Source: Methanomassiliicoccaceae archaeon COG_1
GTDB lineage: Archaea; Thermoplasmatota; Thermoplasmata; Methanomassiliicoccales; Methanomethylophilaceae
Length of the DNA: 64,000 nucleotides
Assembly: GCA_028561875.1 (NCBI GenBank)
Contig: JAQQTI010000001.1
Coordinates: 186,001-250,000 of the forward strand
Direction of reading: 5' to 3'
Notes under the pieces: model-generated
Database searches by the model: none
Told to the model about the DNA's origin: nothing
The model's input: only the letters and a program-made list of their open reading frames with translations
Position numbers and translations under genes: made by a program
In this document: one piece after another, positions 44,742-53,602 of the stretch
Position numbering within the stretch: position 1 is the first letter of the stretch
Layout: each line of letters starts with the position of its first letter

Positions 44742-46313
44742 TTAAATAATGTCGCTCGCACGAAGTTTTTTAAACGACCCATCCATAGGCCGCTCCTGCG
44801 CTCCGTTAGTGTAGCGGCCAATCATCCGGCCCTTTCGAGGCCGGGACCCGGGTTCGAATCCCGTACGGAGCACCATTCGCAAATCCACCGGCCCGGGGAG
44901 CATTCTGTAGTGGGATTCGGGCCTGCGTCGCGTCGTCCTCGGCACCGCGGGCATGTTCTCCTCGCGGACGTTCCTTGCCACGAGATACGAGAGCCCGACC
45001 ATCCCAGTTCCGCCAGCGATGTATACCGCCACGCAGGCCATGATTATCGCGTCGAACGAGCAGGTGCAGGCTACGGCGTAGGCGCCTAGCTTTGCCGCAC
45101 CCCATATCAGGGTCGCGACCGTTGAGAGCGTCGACCTCCGCAGGACCTGTAGCATGGATGATCCGACCTTGCGCATGGCTTCAAAGGGGATGAAGATGCA
45201 TAACATACGGAGCACCCAGACCAGCTTCTCGTGGTGGTCCGCCATGGTATCCGATGTCGTGAACACCCCCATAAGCGACTCGGCGAAGACGAAGATCAAA
45301 ATCGCCAGGACAGCGGTCACCACGAAGGAGAGCCTCCCTGCATACAGCATCCCCTCCTTCATCTTTCCCACGTCGCGTTGCCCAAGAGCAGCCGAGCACA
45401 CGGGAATCATTGCCGCGCCGAGTGCTTCGGCGGGAACGATAGCCAGCATGGGGTAACGCCAAGGCACGTTGTAAAGCATGACGCCGACGCTTCCGGCGGC
45501 GATGATGATGAACACCCTCTGGAATATGTTGGTGAACCCGGTCGCCAGAGCCTCCGCGGTACGGGGCCCACCGATGCCGAACACCTCCTTCATCGCGGAG
45601 CGGTCGGGACGGAATCCCCTGAACGAGACGCGCACACGCATCCTGCCGGCGAGATACCAATACAACCCCAACGAGGTGGAGACCACCGTGCCGATCGCCG
45701 TCGCCCATCCTGCGCCGGCGACGCCCATTTCCACGTCATAGATGAGCAGCGGGTCGAGAACCATGTTGATTCCGGCGGAAATGACGAGGAGAGCCATCGC
45801 TTTGTGACCCGCGCCCTCTGAGCGTAACATCCCCGCGACGATGCCGTCAAGGATCAGCGTCGGGGAAAGGATCAGGAACGGCCTCACGTAGGCGAGGCCT
45901 CCCTCGTACACGTCGTCCGCGCCCATGAGGTTGATGAGCGGGCCGACGAGGAGGGACATCGAGATGGAAACGATTATGGAAACCAAGAGGCCGAGGGCGA
46001 GCGAGTTCTCGGCGAGCACTCCTGCCCTCTCATAGTCCCTCTCCCCGAGGTGGAATGCCATCGTTGAGGCGGCACCCACACCCAACCCTATTCCGGCGGA
46101 TGTGACAATCCAGTATATGGGCGACATCACCGACACGGCAGTCATATCCTTGTCGCCGAGACCCGACGTCCAGAACGTGTCGACGAAAGAGTTCAGTTGG
46201 ATAACCAGGTACGAGAAGAACAGGGCGTACGCGAGAGAGCGTATCGCCATTCTCGGTTCTCCGAGCATCCTTTCGAGCTCGTAGTCTCTTCTCATCTCTG
46301 CATGTTCTTCCAC
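44742..46313 (-). CDS. MATE-family efflux transporter
   Basis: Twelve-helix drug/Na+ or H+ antiporter; about 475 family-like residues. Starts MEEHAEMRRDYELERMLG; pseudo-repeats begin LNSFVDTFWTSGLG and GFTNIFQRVFIIIAAGS, with PLLIYDVEMGVAGAGWATAIGTV between. The last helix is followed by RNVREENMPAVPRTTRRR and no stop: the frame then translates tRNA-Glu in antisense (RTGFEPGSRPRKGRM) and its promoter, to 44742. The true end is probably near 44890. Its N terminus overlaps the end of the EhaR-like gene by 22 bases. Confidence 0.88.
   Translation of the reverse strand: MEEHAEMRRDYELERMLGEPRMAIRSLAYALFFSYLVIQLNSFVDTFWTSGLGDKDMTAVSVMSPIYWIVTSAGIGLGVGAASTMAFHLGERDYERAGVLAENSLALGLLVSIIVSISMSLLVGPLINLMGADDVYEGGLAYVRPFLILSPTLILDGIVAGMLRSEGAGHKAMALLVISAGINMVLDPLLIYDVEMGVAGAGWATAIGTVVSTSLGLYWYLAGRMRVRVSFRGFRPDRSAMKEVFGIGGPRTAEALATGFTNIFQRVFIIIAAGSVGVMLYNVPWRYPMLAIVPAEALGAAMIPVCSAALGQRDVGKMKEGMLYAGRLSFVVTAVLAILIFVFAESLMGVFTTSDTMADHHEKLVWVLRMLCIFIPFEAMRKVGSSMLQVLRRSTLSTVATLIWGAAKLGAYAVACTCSFDAIIMACVAVYIAGGTGMVGLSYLVARNVREENMPAVPRTTRRRPESHYRMLPGPVDLRMVLRTGFEPGSRPRKGRMIGRYTNGAQERPMDGSFKKLRASDII
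44800..44875 (+). tRNA. tRNA-Glu (TTC)
   Basis: Acceptor GCTCCGT/ACGGAGC, discriminator A, CCA encoded (44873-44875). The anticodon stem CGGCC/GGCCG closes CTTTCGA, giving TTC. The T-arm CCGGG/CCCGT surrounds TTCGAAT. A TTTTTTAAA TATA box lies ~28 bases upstream (44766-44774). The whole gene is covered in antisense by the open frame of the MATE transporter. Confidence 0.94.
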
Positions 46314-47440
46314 GCGTGTCTCGCGAGCATCCTCCGGCGGTAGGCGTCGCTCTTTTCGGCGACCTCCGTGGCGTTGTTGCGGGTTACACGCACGACCGTC
46401 GGAAGTTTCTTCGGGTGATTGCGGAGCATGGTGTCAACGAGTGGGCGGTCAGGGATGTTGTCACCCTCGAGGTGCTTCCGATCCCAGTGCTCGACGAGGT
46501 CGAACACCCCCTGTATACCGGTATCGTAGAATTCTGTGGCGAGCACCGCAGCCACCGTGCAGTCTTCGGTGATGGCGGCGACATTGGCGCCGCGCACGGC
46601 GAACTCCGTGCCGTTGAAAGAGAGTGATAGGCCATTGCCGTCGCGGACCAGGTCCATGACCTGATAGTCGATGGCCTCGCCCCCGATGTAAACCGTGCCG
46701 TCGAGGTCCACCCGCGATGTTTTCCGTATGTCGATGAGGGCGTACGCCTTCTGGTTAGAGTCCACTGAGTCCATCGACCTCACCATATCCTCCGCCGGCG
46801 TGACCGGGAAGCGGTGCAGGAAGATCTCGTCCATGCGGCTGATCATCGCTACCTCGTCCGCGCCCAGTTCGAGCGGTACGCCGAACTCGTACTTCATGGC
46901 TGGAAGCTCGATGTCGCAGATGTCCTTTGCCATCTCCCGCACCGCGGCCGCGCCTCTCGCGGTCATCGGCGTCCCGTCGAGGTCGAGGGAGGTAGAGCTG
47001 ACTTGGCCCAACGGTATGTCCAATTTCTCGCACATAGCGTACGCCGCATGCTCGTACATGCAGGTATTTACATAGGTCGGCATGACGGAGATGAGGTGGT
47101 CGGCGGTCTCCGCCGCGCCTCTCGCGGCAGGGAGATAAGAGTCGTAGAATCTTCTCACGGCAAGGTCCGTAGCGCCGAAAGCGCGCAGGAACGGCGCGAC
47201 CATCCTCATGACGTCGGCGTTGTGCGCGGTGTTGTCGCGGTTGAGCACGTATGACGCGATGTTGTCATAGCGGTCGATGAGGTCGTACAGCCTACCGCCG
47301 TCAGGGATGTAGCGCTCGCACAGGAGCCTCGCCGCGTTGCAGGGGACGAGGAATCCTTGCGGCTCGATCAGCGCCTGCTTGTCCTGGATGAGCCCCATAT
47401 CCTGCATGGGGTTGACCATGTCTGGCTCGTCCGGGGTCAT
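46292..47440 (-). CDS. EhaR-like HAD-fold pseudoenzyme
   Basis: 382 residues. The body follows archaeal EhaR-type HAD proteins: RYIPDGGRLYDLIDRYDNI, VMRMVAPFLRAFGATD, SSTSLDLDGTPMTA, MDEIFLHRFP and LSLSFNGTEFAV. The HAD residues are gone. Motif I DCEGP is EPQGF (~residues 23-27) and the GDSITD motif IV is GGEAID (~251-256). Phosphatase chemistry is therefore unlikely. No Eha hydrogenase genes are near. It starts ATG 47440, overlapping the stop of the formyltransferase-like gene (ATGA), so the two are translationally coupled and may act together. Confidence 0.78.
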   Translation of the reverse strand: MTPDEPDMVNPMQDMGLIQDKQALIEPQGFLVPCNAARLLCERYIPDGGRLYDLIDRYDNIASYVLNRDNTAHNADVMRMVAPFLRAFGATDLAVRRFYDSYLPAARGAAETADHLISVMPTYVNTCMYEHAAYAMCEKLDIPLGQVSSTSLDLDGTPMTARGAAAVREMAKDICDIELPAMKYEFGVPLELGADEVAMISRMDEIFLHRFPVTPAEDMVRSMDSVDSNQKAYALIDIRKTSRVDLDGTVYIGGEAIDYQVMDLVRDGNGLSLSFNGTEFAVRGANVAAITEDCTVAAVLATEFYDTGIQGVFDLVEHWDRKHLEGDNIPDRPLVDTMLRNHPKKLPTVVRVTRNNATEVAEKSDAYRRRMLARHAWKNMQR

Positions 47441-48255
47441 AAGGAAGCATCCACCTCTGCGGAGAGGTCGTACGGGCCGGGAAGCATCCCCTCCTCCTTC
47501 CACAGCCGTTTGCCCCTCATCGAGACGGTGCCGTCGGCGAACAGCCCGATGGTGGAAACGATGAGCGGGAGCTCGCGCCTGGCACCGTCCTTCCTGATCT
47601 TCTCGAAGAGCGGCTCTCCCTCGCCCTCCTCCGCTTTGATCTGCGCGAGGCTTTTGGTCGCGAGCTTCCTCTCCATGCTGGCCCACAGCGCGTCGTATTC
47701 TCCGCCCCTGATCGGGAAGCGGCAGTACGTTATGGCGGCGCCGCGGTCGTGCTCGCTGGTGCAGACGTGCATCATGGAGCCCTGTTCTCCCGCGCGGCCC
47801 TCGATTAGCTTCCATATCACCTCCTGCCAAGTCCCCTTCGGGCCGTCCGGCAGGGCCGGATGGAGGTTGAGCATATCATAGGCCTCGCAGGTGGTGTCAT
47901 CCATCCACAGCATGTACCCGGCGAGGATTCCCAGGTCCATATCGTAATGCCGGATCTTTTCCCGGAGGATTCTGCCGTAGGCCTCTCCCCAGGCGGTCTT
48001 GTCGGTCTCCCTCAGCCCGGGGTTGTATCTCTTGAAGGACTCCGTTACGAGGGGGATGCCGTATCCCTTGACCATCTCGAAGAACTGCTGGCGCTGGTCC
48101 CGGCGGGGATTAGGGACCTCGGTGTTGTCCCAGTTGCAGAAAACGAAGGACACCTCGGCGTCGATGGTCCCGTCCTGGATCCTATCCATGACGGTCTTCA
48201 GCAGATTCCTGGATCCGGGCCCGCGCCCGGTGGAGAACCAGCCCAGTCTCAGCAT
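47437..48255 (-). CDS. Formyltransferase-fold protein
   Basis: 272 residues with the formyltransferase N-terminal fold: LRLGWFSTGRGPGSRNLL, VSFVFCNWDNTE, MDLGILAGYMLWM, NLHPALPDGPKGTWQEVIW and EHDRGAAITYC. The Asn, His and Asp positions of the PurN/Fmt triad (NLHP ... EHDRG) appear kept, so formyl-like transfer is possible. Residues ~180-272 are a C-terminal extension (ASMERKLATKSLAQIKAEEG ...) unlike PurN. The acceptor is unknown. Coupled to the EhaR-like gene. Confidence 0.75.
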   Translation of the reverse strand: MLRLGWFSTGRGPGSRNLLKTVMDRIQDGTIDAEVSFVFCNWDNTEVPNPRRDQRQQFFEMVKGYGIPLVTESFKRYNPGLRETDKTAWGEAYGRILREKIRHYDMDLGILAGYMLWMDDTTCEAYDMLNLHPALPDGPKGTWQEVIWKLIEGRAGEQGSMMHVCTSEHDRGAAITYCRFPIRGGEYDALWASMERKLATKSLAQIKAEEGEGEPLFEKIRKDGARRELPLIVSTIGLFADGTVSMRGKRLWKEEGMLPGPYDLSAEVDASL

Positions 48256-48439
48256 AATGGCAAGGGCTATGGGGTAGCCGTATTTAGAGAGGATGATAGG
48301 CTGTTACCTCAGCCCATTGCTCGTGCGGCCAATGGCCGTCAGGTTCCGGTACCGCGGGTCCTGTATACGGACCCTTCCGATATGAACAAGCCGCGGCAAT
48401 ACGAGAGGGAGTACACCACCAACGGTTCCCTCATTCCGC

Positions 48440-48892
48440 CTACGATGTATGCTTCCTCGCCAACACATAGGGGGCATGCGGTGATCGCACGTCGAACAGC
48501 ACGGTGACCTCGGGCTTTCCGGTATCGATTTCCATGTCGTGGAAGGTTACGGCCTTGATCTCCCCGCGGACCTCCATCCGGTCCCAATCCAGTGCCTCTC
48601 CCTTCGCGTCGCAGGAGATGTGCGTCCCGTCTATGGTCACGGAGAATTCGCAGAGTACCATACCCTCCGTGCATTCGAGATACAGCAGTTCTGAGAGCAG
48701 AGAGTAAAGAGCATCCTCGTCGTCCACGCCGTCGACCTCCACGCGGAACCTGTGAAGAGACCGGACGCCATCAAGTGCCACGGTCTGATCGAACATGCCG
48801 TAGCACATGTTCGCGTAGCACTCCTCGAGTGTCGAGCCGTAGGCGCGGATCATAAGATCCGCCGTGTGTTCAAGCACCTCGTACCTCAGCAT
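48440..48892 (-). CDS. Archease
   Basis: 150 residues. Cofactor that activates the RtcB RNA ligase for tRNA splicing and other RNA repair. Starts MLRYEVLEHTADLMIRAYG (metal-binding Asp of the HTAD motif), followed by ECYANMCYGMFDQ, DDEDALYSLLSELLYL and AVTFHDMEI (a VTyHdm-like motif). RtcB itself is not in this window. AT-rich promoter sequence lies to the right, shared with the divergent aspartate dehydrogenase. Confidence 0.9.
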   Translation of the reverse strand: MLRYEVLEHTADLMIRAYGSTLEECYANMCYGMFDQTVALDGVRSLHRFRVEVDGVDDEDALYSLLSELLYLECTEGMVLCEFSVTIDGTHISCDAKGEALDWDRMEVRGEIKAVTFHDMEIDTGKPEVTVLFDVRSPHAPYVLARKHTS

Positions 48893-49064
48893 GCCCCCCG
48901 TATTGGCGGGCCCTCGGATTAACGTTATCCCGATTGCGATATTTCGAAATACGTAGAAATTTGTCCAGTAAAGTAATGGAAAACGCCAGAACCCTTCGAA
49001 TAACATCGCATTATCATCGATTTCTACGAAACCATTATTATACTCAGGGCATATGCGCTCACCT

Positions 49065-49832
49065 ATGAGGATCACGATCGTCGGTTGCGGGTCCATCGGC
49101 TCACGGCTGGCTAAGGCCGCGGATGAGATGGAAGAGGTCAAGAGGATATACCTCGTAGACCTTAGGAAGGAGAAGGCGGAGGAGGTCGCCGAGGGCCTGA
49201 AGAAGGGCATCGTCGTCGACAGCGTCGACGAGGAACTCTATCACACCGATATGGTGGTCGAGGCTACCAACCAGGAGGCGTCCAAGAAGATCGCTCCCCG
49301 CGTCGTGAACCGCGGTGTGGACATCATGCTCATGTCCGTCGGCGCCCTCGTCGATGACGACTACAGGAACGCGCTCATGCAAGCCGCCTCCGAGCACGAG
49401 TCGAAGATATACATCCCGGCCGGCGCTCTGTGTGGCGTGGACGGTCTGAGGAGCGCCAGCAACGACAGGCTCGACTCCGTGGAGCTCATCTCCACCATGA
49501 GGCCTATCGACGGTTCCCGCATCCACGGAAAGACCACGGTGTACTCCGGGCCGGCGAGGGATGTCATCGGGAGATACCCCCGCAGCACCAATGTTGCGGC
49601 GACGGTCTCCCTTCTCGGGCTGGGTTTCGACAAGACCAAGGTCACCATCATCATGGACCCCGAGGCCAAGATCAACATCCACGAGATCCACTACTCCGGG
49701 GCATTCGGGAAGGCCTGCGCCAAGACTGAGAACAACCCTGAACTGGAGAATCCAACCACATCTCATCTCGGGGCGCTGTCTGCCGTGGCAACTCTCAAGA
49801 GGGTGTGCCGTAACGAATGGACCGGCATCTGA
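49065..49832 (+). CDS. nadX: L-aspartate dehydrogenase
   Basis: 255 residues from MRITIVGCGSIGSRLA (NAD-binding Rossmann motif), with VDLRKEKAEEV, VVEATNQEA, PAGALCGVDGLRSA, TMRP, ARDVIGRYPRSTNVAAT and HLGALSAVATL. Oxidises aspartate to iminoaspartate for quinolinate and NAD synthesis in organisms lacking NadB. The TATTATAC TATA box at ~49036-49043 lies ~27 bases before this ATG, so I prefer it to the ATG at 49053. nadA and nadC are not nearby. Confidence 0.93.
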   Translation: MRITIVGCGSIGSRLAKAADEMEEVKRIYLVDLRKEKAEEVAEGLKKGIVVDSVDEELYHTDMVVEATNQEASKKIAPRVVNRGVDIMLMSVGALVDDDYRNALMQAASEHESKIYIPAGALCGVDGLRSASNDRLDSVELISTMRPIDGSRIHGKTTVYSGPARDVIGRYPRSTNVAATVSLLGLGFDKTKVTIIMDPEAKINIHEIHYSGAFGKACAKTENNPELENPTTSHLGALSAVATLKRVCRNEWTGI

Positions 49833-50092
49833 GATAGCAGTGGACGAGAATCGCTTCGCCGCCGAGACCCCTTGCAATCGCCGGAATCCGTATGGCCCGG
49901 GAATTCCGTGGTCTACCAAGAAGTCCGAGGGCGTCGTGGATGTTATTGCGTGTTCCCGATTCCGCGGTCGGGGGCCAGTTTGCCGGCTCGCGGAATAGGC
50001 TCGGTAGGCCGAGCGGGGGGACCTCGGATGCGCCCCTTCGGATGATTTCAACGTTCCTAACATTTTTACGTACCATGCATCTACGAGGTGCC

Positions 50093-51181
50093 ATGCAGAG
50101 CAGGACAGAGAGACTGATGTCCAACGCCCCCGGCATGGACGCAATCGTCATTGCGAACTCCGAAGAGCCAGTTCTCGACTCCACCTTCTTCTACCTAGTC
50201 GAACCGTCCGGCGGGGTGTTCGAGGGCTGCTACGCCGTCGTCCGCAGGGACGGCTCAATGGACGTCCTCGTGAACGCCCTCGAGGAGGAGAGCGCTCGCA
50301 CCGGAAAGGGGGATGTGAAGACCTTCCACGGCCGGGACGAGCTGCAGACGCACCTACGGGAGGCCCTCTCTGGATGCTCAAGGGTAGGGTTCAACTACGC
50401 CGCGGCATCTTACGGCTCGGTGACGGAGATTAGGAAGCTCGCCGGCACCGAGTTCGAGGTGGTCGATGCGAGGAAAGCCATCGCCGACACCGTCGCGGTC
50501 AAGGACGAGAGGGAGGTCGCCGCCACCCGGGAGGCTTGCAGGATCACTTCGACCGTGGCGAAGGAGATCCCGGACTACCTCGCAGAGGGCGTCTCCGAGA
50601 GGGAGGCCGCCGTCCGGGTGGACATGCGGCAGAGGGAGCTCGGCGGGGATAAGAACTCCTTCGACACTATCGCCGCCTTCGGCCCCAACTCGAGCATGCC
50701 CCACTACCTGCCCCGGGACTACAGGCTGAGGAGGGGCGACGTCGCGCTGTTCGACTTCGGTACGGTGTACGGGCGTTACTGCAGTGACCTTACGAGAACG
50801 GTGTTCTACGGCGAGCCGCCCGCGGAGCTGAAGAGGGCGTACGAGATTGTGCTGCAGGCGCAGCAGGCCGGTCTCGACGAGTACCACGAGGGCGCACAGG
50901 CAAACGCGGCCGACCTCGCCGCGAGGAGGGTGATAGATGGATCGGAGTTCAAGGGGAAGTTCATTCACTCCTTCGGCCACGGCATTGGGATGACCGTTCA
51001 TCAGCCCATCCATGTCTCTTCGAACTCAAAGCAGATTCTTCATGCGGGGAACATCGTGTCGGCGGAGCCCGGGGTCTACATCTCCGGCGTCGGGGGAATC
51101 AGGATAGAGGATACCGTCCTCATAACCGAGGACGGCTGCGAGAGGCTCACGTCCTACCCTCACGAGCTGACCATAGTCTGA
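50093..51181 (+). CDS. M24-family Xaa-Pro aminopeptidase-like peptidase
   Basis: 362 residues from MQSRTERLMSNAPGMDAIV. Creatinase N-terminal domain (~1-120), then the pita-bread domain with all five metal ligands visible: LFDFGTVYGRYCSDLTRTVF (two Asp), FGHGIGMTVHQPIH (His), SAEPGVY (Glu) and GGIRIEDT (Glu). It is likely an active proline dipeptidase or aminopeptidase. A TTTTTACG promoter-like block lies at ~50063-50070, ~27 bases upstream. Stem-loop and T-run follow at 51190-51222. Confidence 0.9.
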   Translation: MQSRTERLMSNAPGMDAIVIANSEEPVLDSTFFYLVEPSGGVFEGCYAVVRRDGSMDVLVNALEEESARTGKGDVKTFHGRDELQTHLREALSGCSRVGFNYAAASYGSVTEIRKLAGTEFEVVDARKAIADTVAVKDEREVAATREACRITSTVAKEIPDYLAEGVSEREAAVRVDMRQRELGGDKNSFDTIAAFGPNSSMPHYLPRDYRLRRGDVALFDFGTVYGRYCSDLTRTVFYGEPPAELKRAYEIVLQAQQAGLDEYHEGAQANAADLAARRVIDGSEFKGKFIHSFGHGIGMTVHQPIHVSSNSKQILHAGNIVSAEPGVYISGVGGIRIEDTVLITEDGCERLTSYPHELTIV

Positions 51182-51189
51182 TCTGTCAT

Positions 51190-51222
51190 GCATGCGCAAG
51201 GAGGCATGCTTCGCAGTTTTTT
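51190..51222 (+). terminator. Stem-loop with T-run after the M24 peptidase
   Basis: GCATGC at 51190-51195 and 51204-51209 pair around an 8-base loop; TTTTTT follows at 51217-51222. It lies 9 bases after the TGA of the peptidase gene. Confidence 0.55.
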
Positions 51223-51436
51223 GTTAAAAATCTTCATCATCTCCTCGATTTTATGATATGTACTGATGCCTGCATTGTCGTTTATGTTCAAACGGAGGCC
51301 TACGATGCTCTGATGGAATGGAGGGGATTCCCGATTTCCTTCGATTCATATGACGGAAATCTCATCGGCGGCTGGCCATCGCCGCTCCCCTTGTCGGGCA
51401 GGAAGCCGTCGTCGACGAAGCATCGAATCCGTTTCC

Positions 51437-52465
51437 TTAAACGAATCGCAGGAGAGGTTCTTCGGATCTTTTTCGGATTCCGGTCTCGGGTTCGAAATCC
51501 GCATCGCCGTCATCGATTGGCCTGTTGATGTAGACGATCAGCCCCTGATACCTCGGGTTGTACTCGCAGACCAGCTCCTTTCCTTCGCATTTCGCCAGCG
51601 TTTCTTGTAACGCCTTAACGTTGATTGAATGGCCGATGCAAAGTGCGCCGCCGGAGCTGTGCGGACGCACCACCACGAACTCCCTCGTTGGCGTGATGTG
51701 CACGAAATAATGTCCGTCGGGGAATGACTCGCTGTAGAGCGCGCCGGACCTGCAGAGCACGTGGAACCTGCTATCTGGCGGGATTTCGAAGTCGACCTCG
51801 TTGATGTTGACGTCTGGGAGCCCGGGAGCCATCGATTGGTTGGTGGATGGGAGGATGGGCACCCCTTCTCTCTTAGAGGGGGCGGGAGCCTCGCCCACCT
51901 CATGCCCCGGTGCGGAATACTTCTCCTCGATCTCGCGCTTTTTATTCAGAGCCCTCATCACATCGAGGTCTGCGCTGAGCGCGGCGATCCGTTCGTCCTT
52001 CTCCCTGATTATTGCGGAGTACTTCTCTTCGAACGCCGCCTGCATCTCGTCGTACAGCTCCGCCTTGTAGAGCTCCTCGAACTTCGCCACATACTCCTTC
52101 TTATTCTGATCCCACAGCGTTTTCAGAATCTCTTTCTTTTTCTCCTCGTTCAGTTTCAGGAGGAGAACAGGGGTGATCTTCAGGAGCAGGTCGACGATGT
52201 ACGCGCCCGACCTCTCGTACTTGAGGGCACAGGCCCACACTTCCCCTATCTCTGGCGTGAGGTTGTTGTCACGGTCGGCGAATACGAAGCGGCTGTTGTA
52301 TCTTGACACGACTCTCTCGCCCTTCGGGTCCATGTCGAATCTGAGGATGAGGATTTTCTCGTCGAACTTCTTGAGCAGGTCCTTGTCGTACTGCGAGCCG
52401 CTGACGGCGCCGCTCATTATGCCCTCCTTCTGGAAATCCATGAAGTCGATCTTCTTCTCGGTCAT
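51437..52465 (-). CDS. Coiled-coil protein of unknown function paired with NYN nuclease
   Basis: 342 residues. A charged N-terminal alpha/beta part (KILILRFDMDPKGERVVSRY, IVDLLLKITPVLLLKLNEEK), a long coiled coil at ~120-200 (KEILKTLWDQNKKEYVAKF ... EEKYSAIIREKDERIAALSA), a Pro/Ser linker, then a C-terminal beta-rich domain (~225-330; SFPDGHYFVHITPTREFVVV, NPRYQGLIVYINRP). I do not recognise it. Its start overlaps the NYN gene stop (ATGA, 52462-52465), so the two are made in step. The coiled coil implies oligomerisation; a regulatory or scaffold role for the nuclease is inference. Confidence 0.7.
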   Translation of the reverse strand: MTEKKIDFMDFQKEGIMSGAVSGSQYDKDLLKKFDEKILILRFDMDPKGERVVSRYNSRFVFADRDNNLTPEIGEVWACALKYERSGAYIVDLLLKITPVLLLKLNEEKKKEILKTLWDQNKKEYVAKFEELYKAELYDEMQAAFEEKYSAIIREKDERIAALSADLDVMRALNKKREIEEKYSAPGHEVGEAPAPSKREGVPILPSTNQSMAPGLPDVNINEVDFEIPPDSRFHVLCRSGALYSESFPDGHYFVHITPTREFVVVRPHSSGGALCIGHSINVKALQETLAKCEGKELVCEYNPRYQGLIVYINRPIDDGDADFEPETGIRKRSEEPLLRFV

Positions 52466-53043
52466 AGCCGTTCAGCTCCGAAGTTCTCGCTGTCGAGTGC
52501 GATGATCGGCAGCTTGTCCAGATAGTAGAATACATCGGCCTTGCGCTTGCATTCCTCATTGAACGAAGAGTTGTTGTCCAAGGCGGCGACCTCCACCCTT
52601 TTTCCCGCGGCTTGCACCTTCTCCATTACGGGAACGAAGTCCCTGTCGCCAGAGACGACGACCGCCACGTCGTAGTGGTCTCTCAGTGCGTGCTCGAGCA
52701 TCTCGCAGGCGAGGGAGACGTCGACCTCCTTCTGGTCAACCTTGTTGGTCTCGCGGTTATAGTCCAGACTCCTTCTCTCCACGACGCGGAAGCCAATCCT
52801 CTGCAGCTTGTCGTGTATCTTTATGTTAGCGTCGTCCTTACTGACGAAGCGCGAGACGGCATCGAAGACGTACGCTCCCTCAAGCTGTCTGTTTGCCACG
52901 AGTATCTGCGTGAGGCGGTAGAGGTCAATATGCCCTAGCTCTATGCCCTGTGCCATGTCGCAGATGTTGCGGTAGTCTATGAAGACCATCACGCGGTCAC
53001 CGTCTCTGTTGCCGAAGAGTGTCATCAGTAATCGGAGGCTCAA
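52462..53043 (-). CDS. NYN-domain (LabA-like/DUF88) ribonuclease
   Basis: 193 residues, PIN-like NYN fold. Acidic catalytic residues are present: VMVFIDYRNI, EVDVSLACEML, VVVSGDRDFVPVMEKVQAAGKRV and ADVFYYLD at the end. NYN/LabA proteins cleave RNA or take part in RNA quality control. A TATA-like GCATTTATCC (minus strand, ~53053-53062) suggests initiation near 53032; ATG 53043 or 53025 (MTLFGNRDG) are both possible starts. Coupled to the coiled-coil gene downstream. Confidence 0.85.
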   Translation of the reverse strand: MSLRLLMTLFGNRDGDRVMVFIDYRNICDMAQGIELGHIDLYRLTQILVANRQLEGAYVFDAVSRFVSKDDANIKIHDKLQRIGFRVVERRSLDYNRETNKVDQKEVDVSLACEMLEHALRDHYDVAVVVSGDRDFVPVMEKVQAAGKRVEVAALDNNSSFNEECKRKADVFYYLDKLPIIALDSENFGAERL

Positions 53044-53218
53044 TCCCGTCCGAGGGGATAAATGCTACCGCCCCCGGGAGGGGAACTTCGATCAGGGCTC
53101 TCAATCCATCAGGCTTCCCCGCGGCCCGTTCCCGGAGGGGGATGGACAGCGGCGCCGTTCCTATACTTTCGTAATAGGCAGCATCGAGTAGGGATGTCCG
53201 TTCCCGATGTCCGTTGCC

Positions 53219-53602
53219 TCATACCTCTGGCAGTAGCAGGGAGACCCCCCGTCTGTCCCCGGCCCCCTCGATTCCGGAGCAATCGCTCTCGATCCTTCCA
53301 ATCCTGATCATCTTGTGGTAGGATACTGGTTTTCCGTCCTCTTCCGAAAGGAAGGTGGGGCCGTAGAAGATGCAGAGTGCTCCGACCCTCGGCCACCAGG
53401 CTATGTCGCCGACTTCGAACTTCGTTGTGGCATCCCCTCCCTCAATGGCTTCGATGGGCACCTCGAAGTACAGGCATCCGGAGATCATGTTCCCCTCTGC
53501 CGAATAAGGTGCCGCGAAGCGCAGCGCGAGGGAAACATCCGAATCGTCCAGTACGGCGGTGTAGTCGCCATTGCCGGTCCTGATGACGAGGCGCTCCCCC
53601 AT
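53219..53602 (-). CDS. Cyclophilin-like fold protein (TM1367-type)
   Basis: 127 residues starting MGERLVIRTGNG. The conserved core is EGNMISGCLYFEVPIE, KFEVGDIAWWPRVGALCIFYGPTF and MIRIGRIESD, as in the cyclophilin-like DUF369/TM1367 family, whose function is unknown. It is not a peptidyl-prolyl isomerase by motif. TATA GTTTTATAG (minus strand, ~53625-53633) lies ~27 bases from the ATG, so I prefer this start to an upstream frame extension. Confidence 0.8.
   Translation of the reverse strand: MGERLVIRTGNGDYTAVLDDSDVSLALRFAAPYSAEGNMISGCLYFEVPIEAIEGGDATTKFEVGDIAWWPRVGALCIFYGPTFLSEEDGKPVSYHKMIRIGRIESDCSGIEGAGDRRGVSLLLPEV

Noticed and set aside
51253-51528. Plus-strand frame after the M24 peptidase terminator
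   Set aside because: It runs into the antisense of the coiled-coil protein and has no recognisable domain, although a TTTTATGATATG block lies at its start.
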